A stretch of DNA of 64,000 bases from Porphyridium purpureum (lineage: Eukaryota > Rhodophyta > Bangiophyceae > Porphyridiales > Porphyridiaceae). Below are positions 32,600 to 43,780 of this stretch, piece after piece. The notes below the pieces were generated by a model. That model was not told the origin of the DNA, did not search any database, and was given only the letters and a program-made list of their open reading frames with translations. The stretch spans positions 248,001 through 312,000 of the forward strand of contig VRMN01000007.1 in NCBI GenBank assembly GCA_008690995.1. The letters are read 5' to 3'. The position numbers and the translations under genes were made by a program. How positions within the stretch are numbered: the first letter of the stretch is position 1; each line of letters begins with the position of its first letter.

Positions 32600-35496
32600 A
32601 ATCCTGTGGGACAACTAACTTGGCCAGGACTGTATCTCTGGGCATCCACCCATAGGTCGTACGCATGCATTAACGAGCCAGACATTGCATTGAGTAATCT
32701 TGGATCTCTTCTTTCTCTGGTCAGACTGTCCGCAAGGTTGTGCTCGCTCGAACATCATGCGAACCTGTCGATTTCCTCCTTCTCGAAGCTGTCACGTAGC
32801 ACGCTCAGGTCAATGAGCAATCACCGCTCCGTGGGTACCCTGTTGGACATGATTGTGTCGAATATCGATTTTGAATCGGTCACAATGGTATGCTTAGCCG
32901 GCAGATTCATCCACCTCAACTGCTCCTTCAGAAAGATGCCTACGTCCAGCGCTTCACATAGCGCCGACACTTCGGCGCTTAGTACGGAGCGCATTATGCG
33001 TCTCGACTTGTGACTTTTCCAGTGAATTACCGTCGCGTCCGTCTTGAGTCTGTTGCGTAGAACTGCGACGAATCCCAGCTGCGTGCTTCCATCTTGGTTG
33101 TTCCCGAAACTCGCGTCGCTGTATACAACTAATTCCAAATCACGCCCCAGACGCGGAAACACTAGGCTTGTGCTCGCGCAAAGTTGTTTACGTGTTTTCT
33201 TGATCAGAGCATCCACACGCGTTGCGTCATAGTTCGTCTCTGTCACTTGGCAGAGCTGTCCTTGAATATAAGACAGATCCGGACGCGTAATGTTCGACAG
33301 CCACCCGAGCTTTCCCCTCGCGCTCCTTGTTTCCTGAAAGCTTGTAACCTTGGACTCAACTTTTGCCCAGTACTCTTTCTGTGAAAGCTCCACGTCTGTT
33401 CCGTTCTTGCTCAACGCTGTTCCCCCGAATACAAATGGCAATTTCTGTCTTTCATGCATGTCGAAACGCTTCATGAGACTCGCTCCAGTAGACTGGAATT
33501 CTGTTCCTCCTGCGCACAGGGAGTCGTCGACCATAATTCCAAGAAAACCGTCCTTGAGCTTTAGAAAACACGGATCCAGCGACTTTTCAGCACCGAGTTC
33601 GGCAAGCGCATTCAGATAGGTATATACCCAATGATTGGGCGCGTCCACCGTGCCATACATTGGCTTTACCAGTTTCCAAAATGCGTTGTTTCCACATACA
33701 GCCTCTGGAGGTGGAATCAAGTAAACGTCCCTGATGAGCTCCCACTCGGATTGCAAAAACGCTTGAATGGCGTCACGCGAATAAAGCTCAAGACCTAGAA
33801 TTTGAGCAGCCACTATAAGTAGGCGGATGCTGACGGTCTGAATCACAGGAGCGTCTCTCACGAGATCATCCTTCTCCTTGTCAACGTGTCCTAGCACCAC
33901 TGCTCTTGCCTTAACCTTTTCTCCCTTTTTCTTGATGACCCATTTCAAGCGCATGATATTTGCCCCAGCAGGAACAGAATGAACCACTTGATAAACGCCG
34001 CGATCTTTGAGGCCTTGCAATTCTTTGTTTTTTGCATCTTGCACCGCCACAGTATTCTCTGTTCCAGGGTCCACGAAGAAAACAGAATCATTCTTTTGCA
34101 GATCCGTGAGCTTTTCTCGATGCGGTCGCACCATTGCAACCGAGTATTTCGTCAAACGTCCATTCTCTTCTACATATGCGACGTTTTCTTCATAATTCAC
34201 GTTTCTCAATACGTGAGGTCCCGTCCAATGTCGCTTGTCAAATCTGTAGGCGCGTACTTTGTCACCTGGATGCATCAGGATCTCAGTCGGAAAGTTTTTG
34301 GAAAGTGCTCGTTGCAAGCGCTCTTTTGCAACTAAAGATTCGTACTCAGTCCTTGCGCTTCGCATGGCTCTCATTCTGGCGTACTGGGATTTGGATCCCA
34401 GCTCAACTTCACTCATTCCTCGGGGCAAAACGCCGAATACCAGGAAGACCGGGACGAAACCTTCCGGTCCCATACTTTCATTCACTGCTCTTGTGGCTAG
34501 AGCCAAAGTGGTCTTGTCACTCGCTTGGCTTGTCGCATCATCGCGTCTTCGCTTCTCGAACAGTATTTTGATTGGTGCGTGATACCGCTCGCCTCGTCCC
34601 AGCGACCAATGACATTCGACTCCACTTTGCTTGACTGTGATACCGAACGCAGTTATTGCAGTGGTGAATTCCATAGACACGAAAGAGGATCCTTGGTCAA
34701 CTCGTATCATGTCTGGCAGTCCCGCCAGCGCACAAGTCCACGTCCGAATAAAGGCATCTACAACGCTGGCGGACGATACGTCATTCAAGAAGCATGTCGC
34801 ACTAAATCGCGTGTCTGCGCAAATCATATGCAGAACCGGTTTTGAACCCAAGTAAAACACGTCAAGAACTTCGGCGTTGAATCGTACATTCTCTGGATAG
34901 TCAGGAGCCACCGATGGCCGTAATGGTTTTGGCTCCATATACTGACAAATCACACATGTCTCTTGTGCCGTCTTGAGCTGCTTCTTCAACTTCATCCGAT
35001 CCGCGTCTGCCATGAGAGGATTTGCCTTTTGAATCAACTTGTCCAATTTTTCGGCTGTACCGTGCCCTAGGCGCTTGTGAAGCTTTTCTACTTCGATGTC
35101 TGTGTAGTAAATTGTGGCATTTGTTTCTAATGGGAAATATAGATGTCCGTCTAGAACATCCAGCTTCACGCAAGTCCGACTGATACAAGCTGTTCGAAGT
35201 CCGTAATTGATGGTGACTTTGTGTGCAATCAAGAAGTCGAGACCTAAGAGGCATGGAATGTCCAGCTCAATCATATGCACTGTGAATGGAAGCTGCGTGG
35301 CTCCGAAAGGAATGTGGACGTCTGCCACTCCTTGTGACTTGTATGACTCTCCCCCGAAGCGGAAGAAAGTCGTATTTCGAAACTTGCGCACGGATAAATT
35401 CAGAGATTTCGCCGCGTTCTCACCGCACACAGACATGGGTGCACCACTGTCGAGGCAATAGCGGGAGTGGCGAGTACTGCCGCTGAAATGCGTCAC
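32600..35496 (-). pseudogene. pol: Element B pol region
   Basis: In minus-strand order it shows an aspartic protease (CLDSGAPMSVCG), a GAG-pre-integrase motif (LHKRLGHGTAEKLDK) with CVICQ, an integrase core, a copia reverse transcriptase (YSRDAIQAFLQSEWEL, then GIMVDDSLCAGG) and RNase H (VYSDASFGNNQDGS). It is broken in at least one place near its 3' end. Related to element A pol by motif style, but from a different family. Confidence 0.88.
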
Positions 35497-35498
35497 AG

Positions 35499-36164
35499 CT
35501 AGTCATGCGGTGACCTGTGTGTCATCCAACGCCTGTTCATCCACCTCTTCTTCGGCTTCCTCCCCTTCCGGTTCACAGAAATAAGTTCTTGCGCCTGTAC
35601 TGCGCACTGGACAAGCCCGCATATAGTGATACGGGCTCTTGCAGTGGTGGCACTGCAATGGCTTGCCATCACTCCCAAGTTTGTTCGTTCCAAGGTGGTC
35701 CGCCATGCGCTCAATTGCTTCGTCGTTTGCAGGGCGATGCACATGTTCCTGGCGTCCGTTTGTAGGACGCTGTGCAAAAGCTGAGCGCGAGACTTGCCCG
35801 GCCCCATACAGATCCCCGCGCCCGTAGCGTCAGTCAAAGTACATTTTGGCCTCTACATCAGCCGTGCTCGCAGCCACTGCAAGACGCTCAGCCAGTTGGT
35901 ATGATGTCGAGGCTGGGTTGATGCTAAGTTAAGCAGCAAAGGACTCGCCCTGCACCGAGCGTGCTAAGCAGTCGCGCAGCAGAGTGTCCGACTGGTATTC
36001 TTTTGAAAGTTGTTTCTGAATCGCGTGCGCTCGCGTGACCAAAGCTTCAATTACTTCAGCTGCTCTAGGATTCTCTCCCATCTCTGCGCGCATAGACGCA
36101 AAAGATAGAGTGTTCCAAAGGCTGAGCGCGTGCTGGCGCCTGTCCTCTGTTATGAAGTGATCAT
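35499..36164 (-). pseudogene. gag: Element B gag region
   Basis: It has a CCHC zinc knuckle (CHHCKSPYHYMRACP) near 35630 and an acidic tail before pol, and is broken upstream. It runs up to the 5' LTR at 36165. Confidence 0.7.
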
Positions 36165-36514
36165 TGTTGTAATTCTTGACTGCTTCTGACGAATAGGCGA
36201 TCGCGATGGCCCGTTCATCTCGTTCTTGACTCCGATTACGATGGAAGTTTCAGAACGATGAGTTTCAGCATAAAACTCTTTTATCTTAACAACTTACCTT
36301 TTGTCTTTTCTTCTGTGCTTCTTCATTCTGTCTCTTCTACTTTGCTCCACCCCGCCACAGGCGTGCCGCAATTTATAGTCGCGTTCGCGGCAAATGGCCA
36401 GTGCATTGTGCCTGTGCCGCGACCCCTCGGGTGCGTATTTTGAAATCTGCACAATAATCAACTTGCGTCCCTTCGCGAGCATCTCGATGAGGAACCCTGC
36501 TCGAAGTTGTCACA
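36165..36514 (-). repeat. 5' LTR of element B
   Basis: Same sequence as 30621-30970. It is directly followed on the right by the resumed LTR of element C. Confidence 0.9.
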
Positions 36515-36810
36515 CTCATCTTTTTTCCGAAAGCGAAAGAAAAAAGTGAAACATCTATGCGAAGCAATGGAAGCTCCTTTTATACCTCTGGCTGCGCCGT
36601 GCTGCAAGCCACGCGCGCCAAACACCTGAAGACATGTCAGGTGCGAACGCACCTCCGCATCTCGAAAACATGCGGAGGTGCGCAGTCCCCCGCGCATATG
36701 CATCCGCTCGCTGCAGCTGCGCGTCCAAGACGTGCACGGCTCGCTCCCCAGTGAGCGCGTATCGTCCTGTACACCGCTCCAGCTGGGTGCACACCCCGAC
36801 GCTTCATCCA

Positions 36811-38740
36811 CGCGCCCCCTCGGGGTGGCACCCTGCCGGCCACATGCGCCCGCGCCCTCGAAATTGAAAATTTCCGGCCCCTTGTTAAATGTCACCGGTA
36901 GTGACAGCTGTGGGGACCTTAAGCCCCATGAGTGAAGCGTTTTGCGAAAGACATCGGCTGATGTAGGTTTTGTGAGTGCGTCAGCTTGCTTTGCTCGAGT
37001 TGCAACATACTCAAACCCCACCAGCTCGTCGGCAGAAAGTTCATGCAGCCATTTGATACTGATGCGTTGCGTCTTGTTCACGTAAAGGAGCTTGTCACTG
37101 AATCCACGCGCCACCGCCTTCAGAGCGGTTTCATTGCCCGCCAGTATTCGCACAGCAGGCCACTCACCGAGCTCGGAAATGAAAGTGGCAGCCGGAAAAA
37201 CACAGAGCTGGGTAACGTCATGCATGGCCACGATTTCTACCTCGGCTGTTGAGGCTACCGTCCGCCGCTGCCTCCGGCTGCCCCAGTCAACCGAATGTCG
37301 AGTGTTTTCAGTTGGCTCCTTGAAAAACAGAACATACCCACTTGTGCTGCCATCGGCATGAAAGTCTGCGTCGCAGTGCGCCTCCAGATGGATACCTGAA
37401 TCTGTATCTTTGATTGGTATCGTGTATCGGAGCGCTACACTGGTGTGCTTGACCAGATACTTGAGCACCTCGGTGAGAGCTCTCTCTGCATCGCTTGTCC
37501 ATCTATCGACGTGACGTGCTATCTGGAACACAGCGTGTGCTAGGTCCGGACGCGTCGTGCGTGTCAACCATAGCAGCTGCCCGATTGTGCTGCGATGTTC
37601 TTCCGAGCAAGCTTGCTTGTGCAAACTTTCCACAGCCTCGACCCTTCTGCTCATCGGTGTCGAGCGCTGTCGGCTTTCTGGTGCCTTGGTAGCTACCATT
37701 GTATCGTTCGCTTCCATGTCTAGCACCCACGCCGCTGCGTTTCCTTCTGGGTAAATGTTGATGCCGAGGTAAAGCACAGGCTGCTCCTTTGATGCTGCGC
37801 TCAGCTGAGAGGTTTTGCTGATCTCGAAGAGCCCTGGAATCTCTTCCATCGCGCGTGCAGCTGCATCCGACCTTCCAAAGATCGCTCCATCATCGACATA
37901 TAGTACTAAATAGGTCACCCACCCGCCCTTCTCCTTCTTCGAGTAAAGATTTCTATCGCTGCTGCTCTCTAGCCAGCCGATAGAAACGAGTTTGTCCCTT
38001 GCGAAGTGGCTGAAGTCCGAGGCACTACGCTTCAAACCATATAACGCGCGCTCAATCTTGACGACAGGTTCATTTATACGCTTGCATTTCTCAGCTGCGT
38101 GCCCTTTCAAAATGCCCGCGAGCTCACGCACGTATCCATAAACAGGTGGCCCTTTCAGCGGCGCATGTAAATACGCCCCGTCGATGTCGAAAAACACACC
38201 TTCGGCCTCTCTGCCATTCTCGAGAATGGCGGCACTCATTGCCATCCTCATTGCCACGATCCCAGCTGGCTTGTCGAAAGAGAACTCGCTATCCATAACC
38301 CGACGCTTGGAAGCGTCCGCAACAATGCATCCTTGAGCCACCACACGGCATTTCGTTTTGTGGTGCTCTGGGGGGAGCTCCGAATTTTTCACACCGAAAA
38401 TAGGTTTGAGCTTCACGAAACGGGCGTCTTTTAACGCAGCTGCATCTTCTCGCTGTATTACGTTCTCCAGCTTTAAAGTGCCGCTCTCTGATAGTGTCTT
38501 CATTTCTTTTTCAAGCGCTGCGCGCCCATCGGGCGTTTTCATAGCCGCAGCTGCAGGAATTGCCTCTGTCACAAGACACTCGGGATTCTCATCAAGTGCA
38601 TCGATTTCGAGCTCGATTGTGGAAATCTCCAATTGAGGCTGTTCTCTTGGTTCCTTAACCAGCTTCAAGTTCACTGCACGAGCTCTTACGTCCTTGCCAC
38701 TACGAAAATTCAATTTGAACACGTCCGGATGGCTGCCCAC
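36811..38740 (-). pseudogene. pol: Element C reverse transcriptase / RNase H region
   Basis: A copia-type reverse transcriptase is clear: FFDIDGAYLHAPLKG, ALYGLKRSASDF, then VLYVDDGAIFG. RNase H follows (EAHCDADFHADGSTSGYV, then ALTKPTSADVFR near the end). The reading frame continues into the 3' LTR. Confidence 0.88.
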
Positions 38741-38822
38741 TACAGTTTGCCAACGCGGAACGAAAAGTTCTTTGCCGGAACGGATTGCGGCGTCCTCTGC
38801 CTCCGTCCATGCGCACTGGGCA

Positions 38823-39110
38823 TGTTATCTGTTCGAACCCAGTCACCTAGAACGGTTCGGTTAATCCGAAACCGGTAAGCCGTTAAACCGTTAGACCGTT
38901 TATCCGTTTCTAGAAGCTTCTAGAGGTCCCAGAACCTTCTAGACGCGCAGAAATGCCAATGATTTGCATTGTCATTTCGCTTGGCGCCTTGCTGTCCCTG
39001 GCGGAAGTAAGAGTATAAAAAGGCGACGCGCCTGTCCGGACTAGCCGGTCAGGTCTTGCTCGGAGAGAGAAGAGGTAAGAAGCAGAGAAAAAGACACAGC
39101 ATTGGTAACA
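38823..39110 (+). repeat. Solo LTR D, 288 bp, with perfect 5-bp target duplication
   Basis: It starts TGTTATCTG and ends GGTAACA, with target duplication GGGCA on both sides (38818-38822 and 39111-39115). It interrupts the integrase-to-RT part of element C. It matches none of the other LTRs in this window. A TATA box, TATAAAA, lies at 39014-39020 on the plus strand, giving the likely orientation. It was left by recombination between the two LTRs of a lost element. Confidence 0.9.
38913..38944 (+). promoter_or_regulatory. Heat-shock-element-like GAA/TTC repeats in solo LTR D
   Basis: GAAGCTTCTAGAG and, 19 bases further, GAACCTTCTAGAC each show alternating GAA and TTC units spaced by two bases, about 70-100 bases upstream of the TATA box. 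This is the pattern bound by heat-shock factor. That it works here is inference. Confidence 0.5.
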
Positions 39111-39115
39111 GGGCA

Positions 39116-40200
39116 CGACGTCTACCGACCTCTCTGGCTGGGGCCAGCTGGCCGAATGCATTTCGTGGACAGTCGCATTGCTGATGTTTGCACGCAGCTC
39201 CGACAACATGTCTGCTGCGAGCTGCTGCTCCAAATCGGCACTTATCACACCTTACCACGCCCGGTTCAGGTCTACTGCATCGCGCACAATACCTAATTTC
39301 CGCAGAAACTTCTTCGTCGCCGGTGGCGAACTGACCGAAATGCAAATGTTCCGTTTGGTCTTCGTACGTTGGTCTTAAACGAAGGGACTTGGCTGGTAAG
39401 CTGTGATCCAAAATTTTCCACTCGAGAACAGGCTTTGCGGCGTCCATGCGAAGATCATCTAGTAGAACTACTTCCAAGTTCATGTGATGATCGTGCGTAA
39501 GCACAAGTCCAACGACTATGGCGGCACGCCCGCTTGGTTCAAATTTCGCGTGACCGTCGTTAAACACGATAACTCCGCTGCCAAAGGGCGGAACAGACTT
39601 GTCCCATGCACGGCCGAAGCGCGCTTCGTATGCAGTTTTCTTTCCTGATGGCCCGTCATGCTTCCAAGTAAGGTTGCGTGCGAGCGCATAATATCTGGCG
39701 GCAGCCGGAAACCAATCCGTTGGCAAACCTGCCTGCAGCAAAAGCGCTCGCACTCCAGCGTTCAGATCCACATGCACGCGCTCGTGCGTGGCATGCGTAT
39801 TCGGCCTGTGGGCCACTCCCGGCTCGTGGGCGACAAGATGGTTGCGTAGCTGTACCTCGAATACGCCTTTAAACTCGCTTCCACCGTCTGATCGTAGTAC
39901 TTTTGGCCACCCCTTTCCACGTTGAAGCTCTAAAAATGCTCACAGCGCCTCGTCTGCCGATTTGTCTGCCATACTGGCAAGTTGAAACCACTTTGTGCTG
40001 TGGTCGAGGTGGGTCAATAGAAACCTGGTTCCGTCGCCCCCGGGCTGTCCCGGGTCCAGCAGGTTTACCGACACGATGTTATTAAAAGGTGGTGGCATAT
40101 CATCTTCATCCTCGTCGCCTTGTTTTGCCCGGCGGGGTGCTCTTTTCTTGCGGATCTTTGCAAACTTACAGATATCACAGTCGTGCCTAGCTGGGCAGTG
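39116..40200 (-). pseudogene. Element C integrase region
   Basis: Near 40200-40130 the frame reads HDCDICKFAKIRKKR, an HHCC-like integrase start. The core follows, and YALARNLTWKHDGPSG with the AYEARFGR block lies near 39600-39680. It is broken. Confidence 0.75.
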
Positions 40201-41700
40201 GAGAACGTTGTGGTCCAGCTCGACATTCATGAGCACACGCCCCCCAACCTGTAAGGCGGTCTTGTTTCTGCGGAGCCAATCCATGCCCAAGATCAGGTCT
40301 CTGCGGCCATCATACACCACCACGTCCTGTTCCGATGCCTCAGTCCCTGGTACGTTTATCAGGACGCGGGCTGTGCCAAGCGTATTTTTCAGAGAGCCGT
40401 CCGCAAGTCGGACTCCCACTGGTTTCCCGCGTGCTTTGTTTACGGGCATACCTGCCAACTGGCACCAACGTGACGAGAGGAATGTGTGCGTTGCACCTGT
40501 GTCCACGATAGCCGCCGCCGGCTTCTCGTCCACCAATGCCTCAATTTCGATGAGTTCGGACGGGCACATTTCTGGCTCCTTTCTTGCTGCGCACAGTTCA
40601 AGGCTGTGGACCTGTCTTTCTTTCGCATGTGAAGTACCGGGTGGCGAGGCTTTGCAATCTCTGGCCCAGTGGCCTTTCTGGCCACAATGATTGCATGTGT
40701 CATTCCTTTTGGGCCGGCGCTTGCCGCCGGAACCCTCCTTTGTTTTGCCATGATGTTTTGCTGCCGCATTGCCGAGCTCCATGAGAGCGTAATCTGTTCG
40801 GGCGGGCAGGCCAAGCGCTTGCAGGGGCCCTTGCTGAGCTGCCGTCGTCCATGTCTGGATGTTCACCTGCTCCTCTGATGAACGGTCATTCTCGATCTCA
40901 TCCATTTTTATTGCCCAACGCACCATCTTTTGGTACGTCTTTGGTTCCATTTTTGCCACGTCCTTTTTTATCGTGGTCTGGAGCCCGGACGAGAAGTAGA
41001 ACATTCGATCTTTTTCTGAAAGATCCTCACATCTGATGGCTAGTGTCCTGAACTTAGCCTCATATTACTGGACGCTTCCTCGTCCTTGCCGCAACGCCAG
41101 AAGCTTTGCGCGCACCTGTTCCTCCTTCTCAAAAGGCAGGAACCTTTCATTAACCACTTTGAGAAACGCCTGTACCGAACTTGGCTTCTCACTTGCCGAC
41201 AGGCTCTGGTACCAACCCTTGGCATCACCTGTCAAGTATGTCGTTAACGTCGACACTACTTCGAGCTCCTGATCCGAAGTCCACTGGCATCCCATCAGGG
41301 CCCATTCCTTTTTGGCAGGGTCAAACACGCGGTCCTGTGCTGCCGTACACCAGTCAGTAACAGCCAACCGGCTCCTTTCCCCCGAATAATAAGTCATAGG
41401 AGCTGGCTGCAAAGATTTGACCCGGTGTACCGAGGCGACTGGATTAGGAGCAGGCCCCTCTGCCCTGTTCACTGCGTCAGTCTGCTGCCTTGCTAGTTCC
41501 AATTGATGCCTCAAAGCCTGAGTCTCACTCTGGGCGTGCTGCATGGCCGCACGCTGTTCCTCAAGCTGGCTCACAAACTGCGCCTGCAGGCTTTCCAGCT
41601 GCTGCTGAAATTGTACCTCCAGCTGTTGCCGGAACTGCGCTAACTCTGGCGCCAGCGTTCGCGGCTGCGCCTCCCTCAGTCTCGACTGCTCCCCGTCCAT
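40200..41700 (-). pseudogene. gag: Element C gag and protease region
   Basis: A Gln-rich coiled-coil start (from 41700) is followed by a gag core of the kind usual in gypsy elements (DAKGWYQSLS, NERFLPFEKEEQVR, LLALRQGRGS). A CCHC knuckle (CNHCGQKGHWARDC) lies near 40660-40700, then an aspartic protease with VDTGATHTFLS and LILGMDWL. It is broken. The gypsy-like look of gag and protease in a copia-order element is noted under findings. Confidence 0.8.
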
Positions 41701-41936
41701 GTTGGAAGCCTCTCTTCAATGTTCAAACGTTGAAACTCTTAGCGCACCTACTCAGCTCTGTCAGCTTCTTGCAGCTGTGCCCCTCTACTGGCCGATTAAT
41801 CCCACAAATCGGCAGCTCCGCGTGTGTAAGATTGGTCTCTATTCCTCTGGTCAGACCACGCTCTCTTGCTTGTTCCTCTTCGCAAGCGAAGCTCACACTC
41901 AGATCTAAAGGTAAGAATACCACAGTGATAGCCACT

Positions 41937-41949
41937 GGGCTCATAACCC
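41937..41949 (-). other. Primer-binding site of element C (initiator tRNA-Met half-molecule type)
   Basis: Plus strand GGGCTCATAACCC is the anticodon stem-loop sequence of eukaryotic initiator tRNA-Met. Its complement starts one base inside the 5' LTR. Drosophila copia is known to prime from an internal cut of this tRNA. Confidence 0.75.
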
Positions 41950-41950
41950 G

Positions 41951-42342
41951 TGGATTAGTAGTAATGGAGTGGGCTTAAAGTACTACTAAATGGTGGACCT
42001 AATGAAGGTGGATAGCTTAAAACCCCCCAATAGGACTCTTTAGTCACCAATGCTACCCCTTTCCGAAAGCGAAAGGAAAAAATACATCATGGGAGGCTAT
42101 GGGAGATCCTTTTATACCTCTGGCCGCGCCGTGCTGCAAGCCACGCGCGCCAAACACCTGAAGACATGTCAGGTGCGAACGCACCTCCGCATCTCGAAAA
42201 CATGCGGAGGTGCGCAGTCCCCCGCGCATATGCATCAGCTCGATGCAGCTGCGCGTCTAAGACGTGCACGGCTCGCTCCCCAGTGAGCGCGTATCGTCCT
42301 GTACATCGCTCCAGCTGGGTGCACACCTCGATGCTTCATCCG
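41951..42342 (-). repeat. Right (5') LTR of element C
   Basis: The uninterrupted 392-bp LTR runs from TGGATTAG to CTTCATCCG. A minus-strand TATA box (GGTATAAAAGG) lies near 42110, and the same motif occurs in the other LTR near 36580. Confidence 0.88.
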
Positions 42343-42344
42343 CG

Positions 42345-43778
42345 CAAATCGGATAGGGGACATTACAATTTTTCAAATTTTACTGGTAAAATGATCTGCT
42401 TTATTATAAAAAGGATAGAGGGCCAGTGAAAAAGCGAATGTGAAAGATATCAAAACGGATAGGGGACACGGCACATTTCTGGCCATTACTCAGCCATAGA
42501 GAATCGGAATCGGTCGCAGTCTCCTTGCACGTATGCGCTCTGAAGATACGCACGGTCGAATACGAGTTTCGGCAGAGACATGTACATACAAGTTAAGACA
42601 GGCTGGTCCAACGTCTCCCAAGCCCGTAAAATGGCATTCTTGAGCTATAGCACCGTCTGATACAGCCTTGTACCCTCAGAAACCTGGCGCACTAGTATCA
42701 CTCACAGGTTGTCGGTGATTTTGATGTCCGGCGATTACGCTGGCCAGTCTAGAAGCTGCACATTCTCATCATTCATGAAATTCTTAACCAGGCGACTTGT
42801 GTGCACTGGCGCGTTATCCTACATAGCAAACCATATTCGGGCCCACCAGCTAGCGGTAACGGTCCAGCATATTGTAATCCCGAAGCATGGAAACATATTT
42901 TGCAGTTGTAAATGTTCCCTCCATAAAATGCAGGTCATTCTTTCCTCTTGCAGAAATTGCAACCCAAACCATGCATCCGCCGCCGCCAGAACGTCACGAC
43001 CAAACGTCTGGAACGTCTGCGGCGCGCTCAAGCCACCACTTCTTGTGGAAACGACCTGGCCCGTCCAAATTGAACCTCGTCTCGTCAGTGAACACGATTC
43101 CGGCCCAATTTGTCCGTTCCAACTGATGGTGCCTGGCCCAGGTCAGCCTCTTGGGCTTGCGATTGAGTGTCAGTGGCGGATAAGCCGGAATTTTGCGGTA
43201 TGCATGCGTGACACTCATTGCCTTCCTGATTGTCGTCAAACTTTAGACTGCTTTAGCTCCACGAATTCGCAGAGCTGCTCGAAGCTGACGAGCCGTGTGA
43301 GTGGTCGAAAGCTTAGCAATGTTGTAAATCTTCGTTTTGACTGCCTCCGTCAGCTTCCAAGCGTTCACATTGGCATAATTCTGGCAGTGGCCGTTTCGAG
43401 CAGACAAATAGCGGAAACCCACGTTCTTCGAGCGCGCAATGTTGGGTCGCAAATGGTTCTCACGCTGTTGCCTGACTCGCGGAGACCCTGAATGCGTCCT
43501 TTCTCCTCGCCCGAAAGGCCAGCATTGCACCCTGTGGAGTCAACATGGAGCTCTTCACGAGCTGCGATGGATCCGCACTTCTCTGCTTGCTCTGAACCGC
43601 CAGCGTCCGATATCTTTCGCATCCACGCAGTGTGCCCTGTCCGTTTCGAGCCACACATCTTATCTTGACCGTTGCAGATGAGCCCCGCCGTTCGAAATTC
43701 ATGGCAAAAGATTAAAATTTACTGCGACCCCTGTTTTCTGAGAATTTTGACTGTACCCGATCCGATTTGGTCGCACTT
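42345..43778 (-). mobile_element. Tc1-like DNA transposon, copy 3
   Basis: The left end begins inside the terminal repeat (CAAATCGGATAGGGGACA) directly after element C's LTR, lacking about nine terminal bases and the TA. The inner repeat is near 42453. The right end is complete (inner near 43630, outer GATCCGATTTGGTCGCACTT to 43778, then TA). It is closely similar to copy 2, inverted. Confidence 0.85.
42640..43650 (-). pseudogene. Broken Tc1-family transposase (copy 3)
   Basis: It has the same parts as copy 2. The helix-turn-helix start (LSGEEKGRIQGLRESG) is in one frame and the middle part, with FTDETRFNLDGPGRFH, in another. An in-frame stop near 43240 separates two middle pieces, and the C-terminal block is broken as well. 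Non-functional. Confidence 0.85.
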
Positions 43779-43780
43779 TA

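Larger units (their letters stand above)
30621..36514 (-). mobile_element. Element B: copia retrotransposon inserted in the LTR of C
   Basis: It is a minus-strand element with two 350-bp LTRs that look identical by eye (30621-30970 and 36165-36514), so the insertion is recent. A long polypurine tract on the minus strand abuts the 3' LTR (about 30971-30993). gag and pol regions are present, with a few breaks. A Tc1-family gene (E) lies between pol and the 3' LTR. No clean target duplication is visible. Confidence 0.88.
30516..36810 (-). repeat. Left (3') LTR of element C, split by element B
   Basis: LTR sequence 30516-30620 ends at GATGCTAC and resumes after element B at about 36515-36519 (TTTTTTCCGAAAGCG), continuing to CTTCATCCA at 36810. 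The uninterrupted counterpart is 41951-42342. A purine-rich tract on the minus strand (GAGGGGGCGCG) lies just inside it, as expected for a 3' LTR. Confidence 0.88.
30516..42342 (-). mobile_element. Element C: old copia-like retrotransposon, broken and filled with insertions
   Basis: The element reads on the minus strand. LTRs of about 392 bp have inverted ends TGGAT/ATCCA. The right (5') LTR is 41951-42342 and the left (3') LTR is split by element B. The internal order gag, protease, integrase, reverse transcriptase, RNase H is that of copia. The LTRs differ at many positions, so it is old. It is broken, with several breaks, and carries element B and solo LTR D. Confidence 0.85.

Noticed and set aside
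36555-36867. Short frames repeated at 42087-42429
   Set aside because: They are readings of the two LTRs of element C.
41937-41949. Possible tRNA gene (initiator Met anticodon arm)
   Set aside because: No acceptor, D or T arm surrounds it; its place next to an LTR makes it a primer-binding site.
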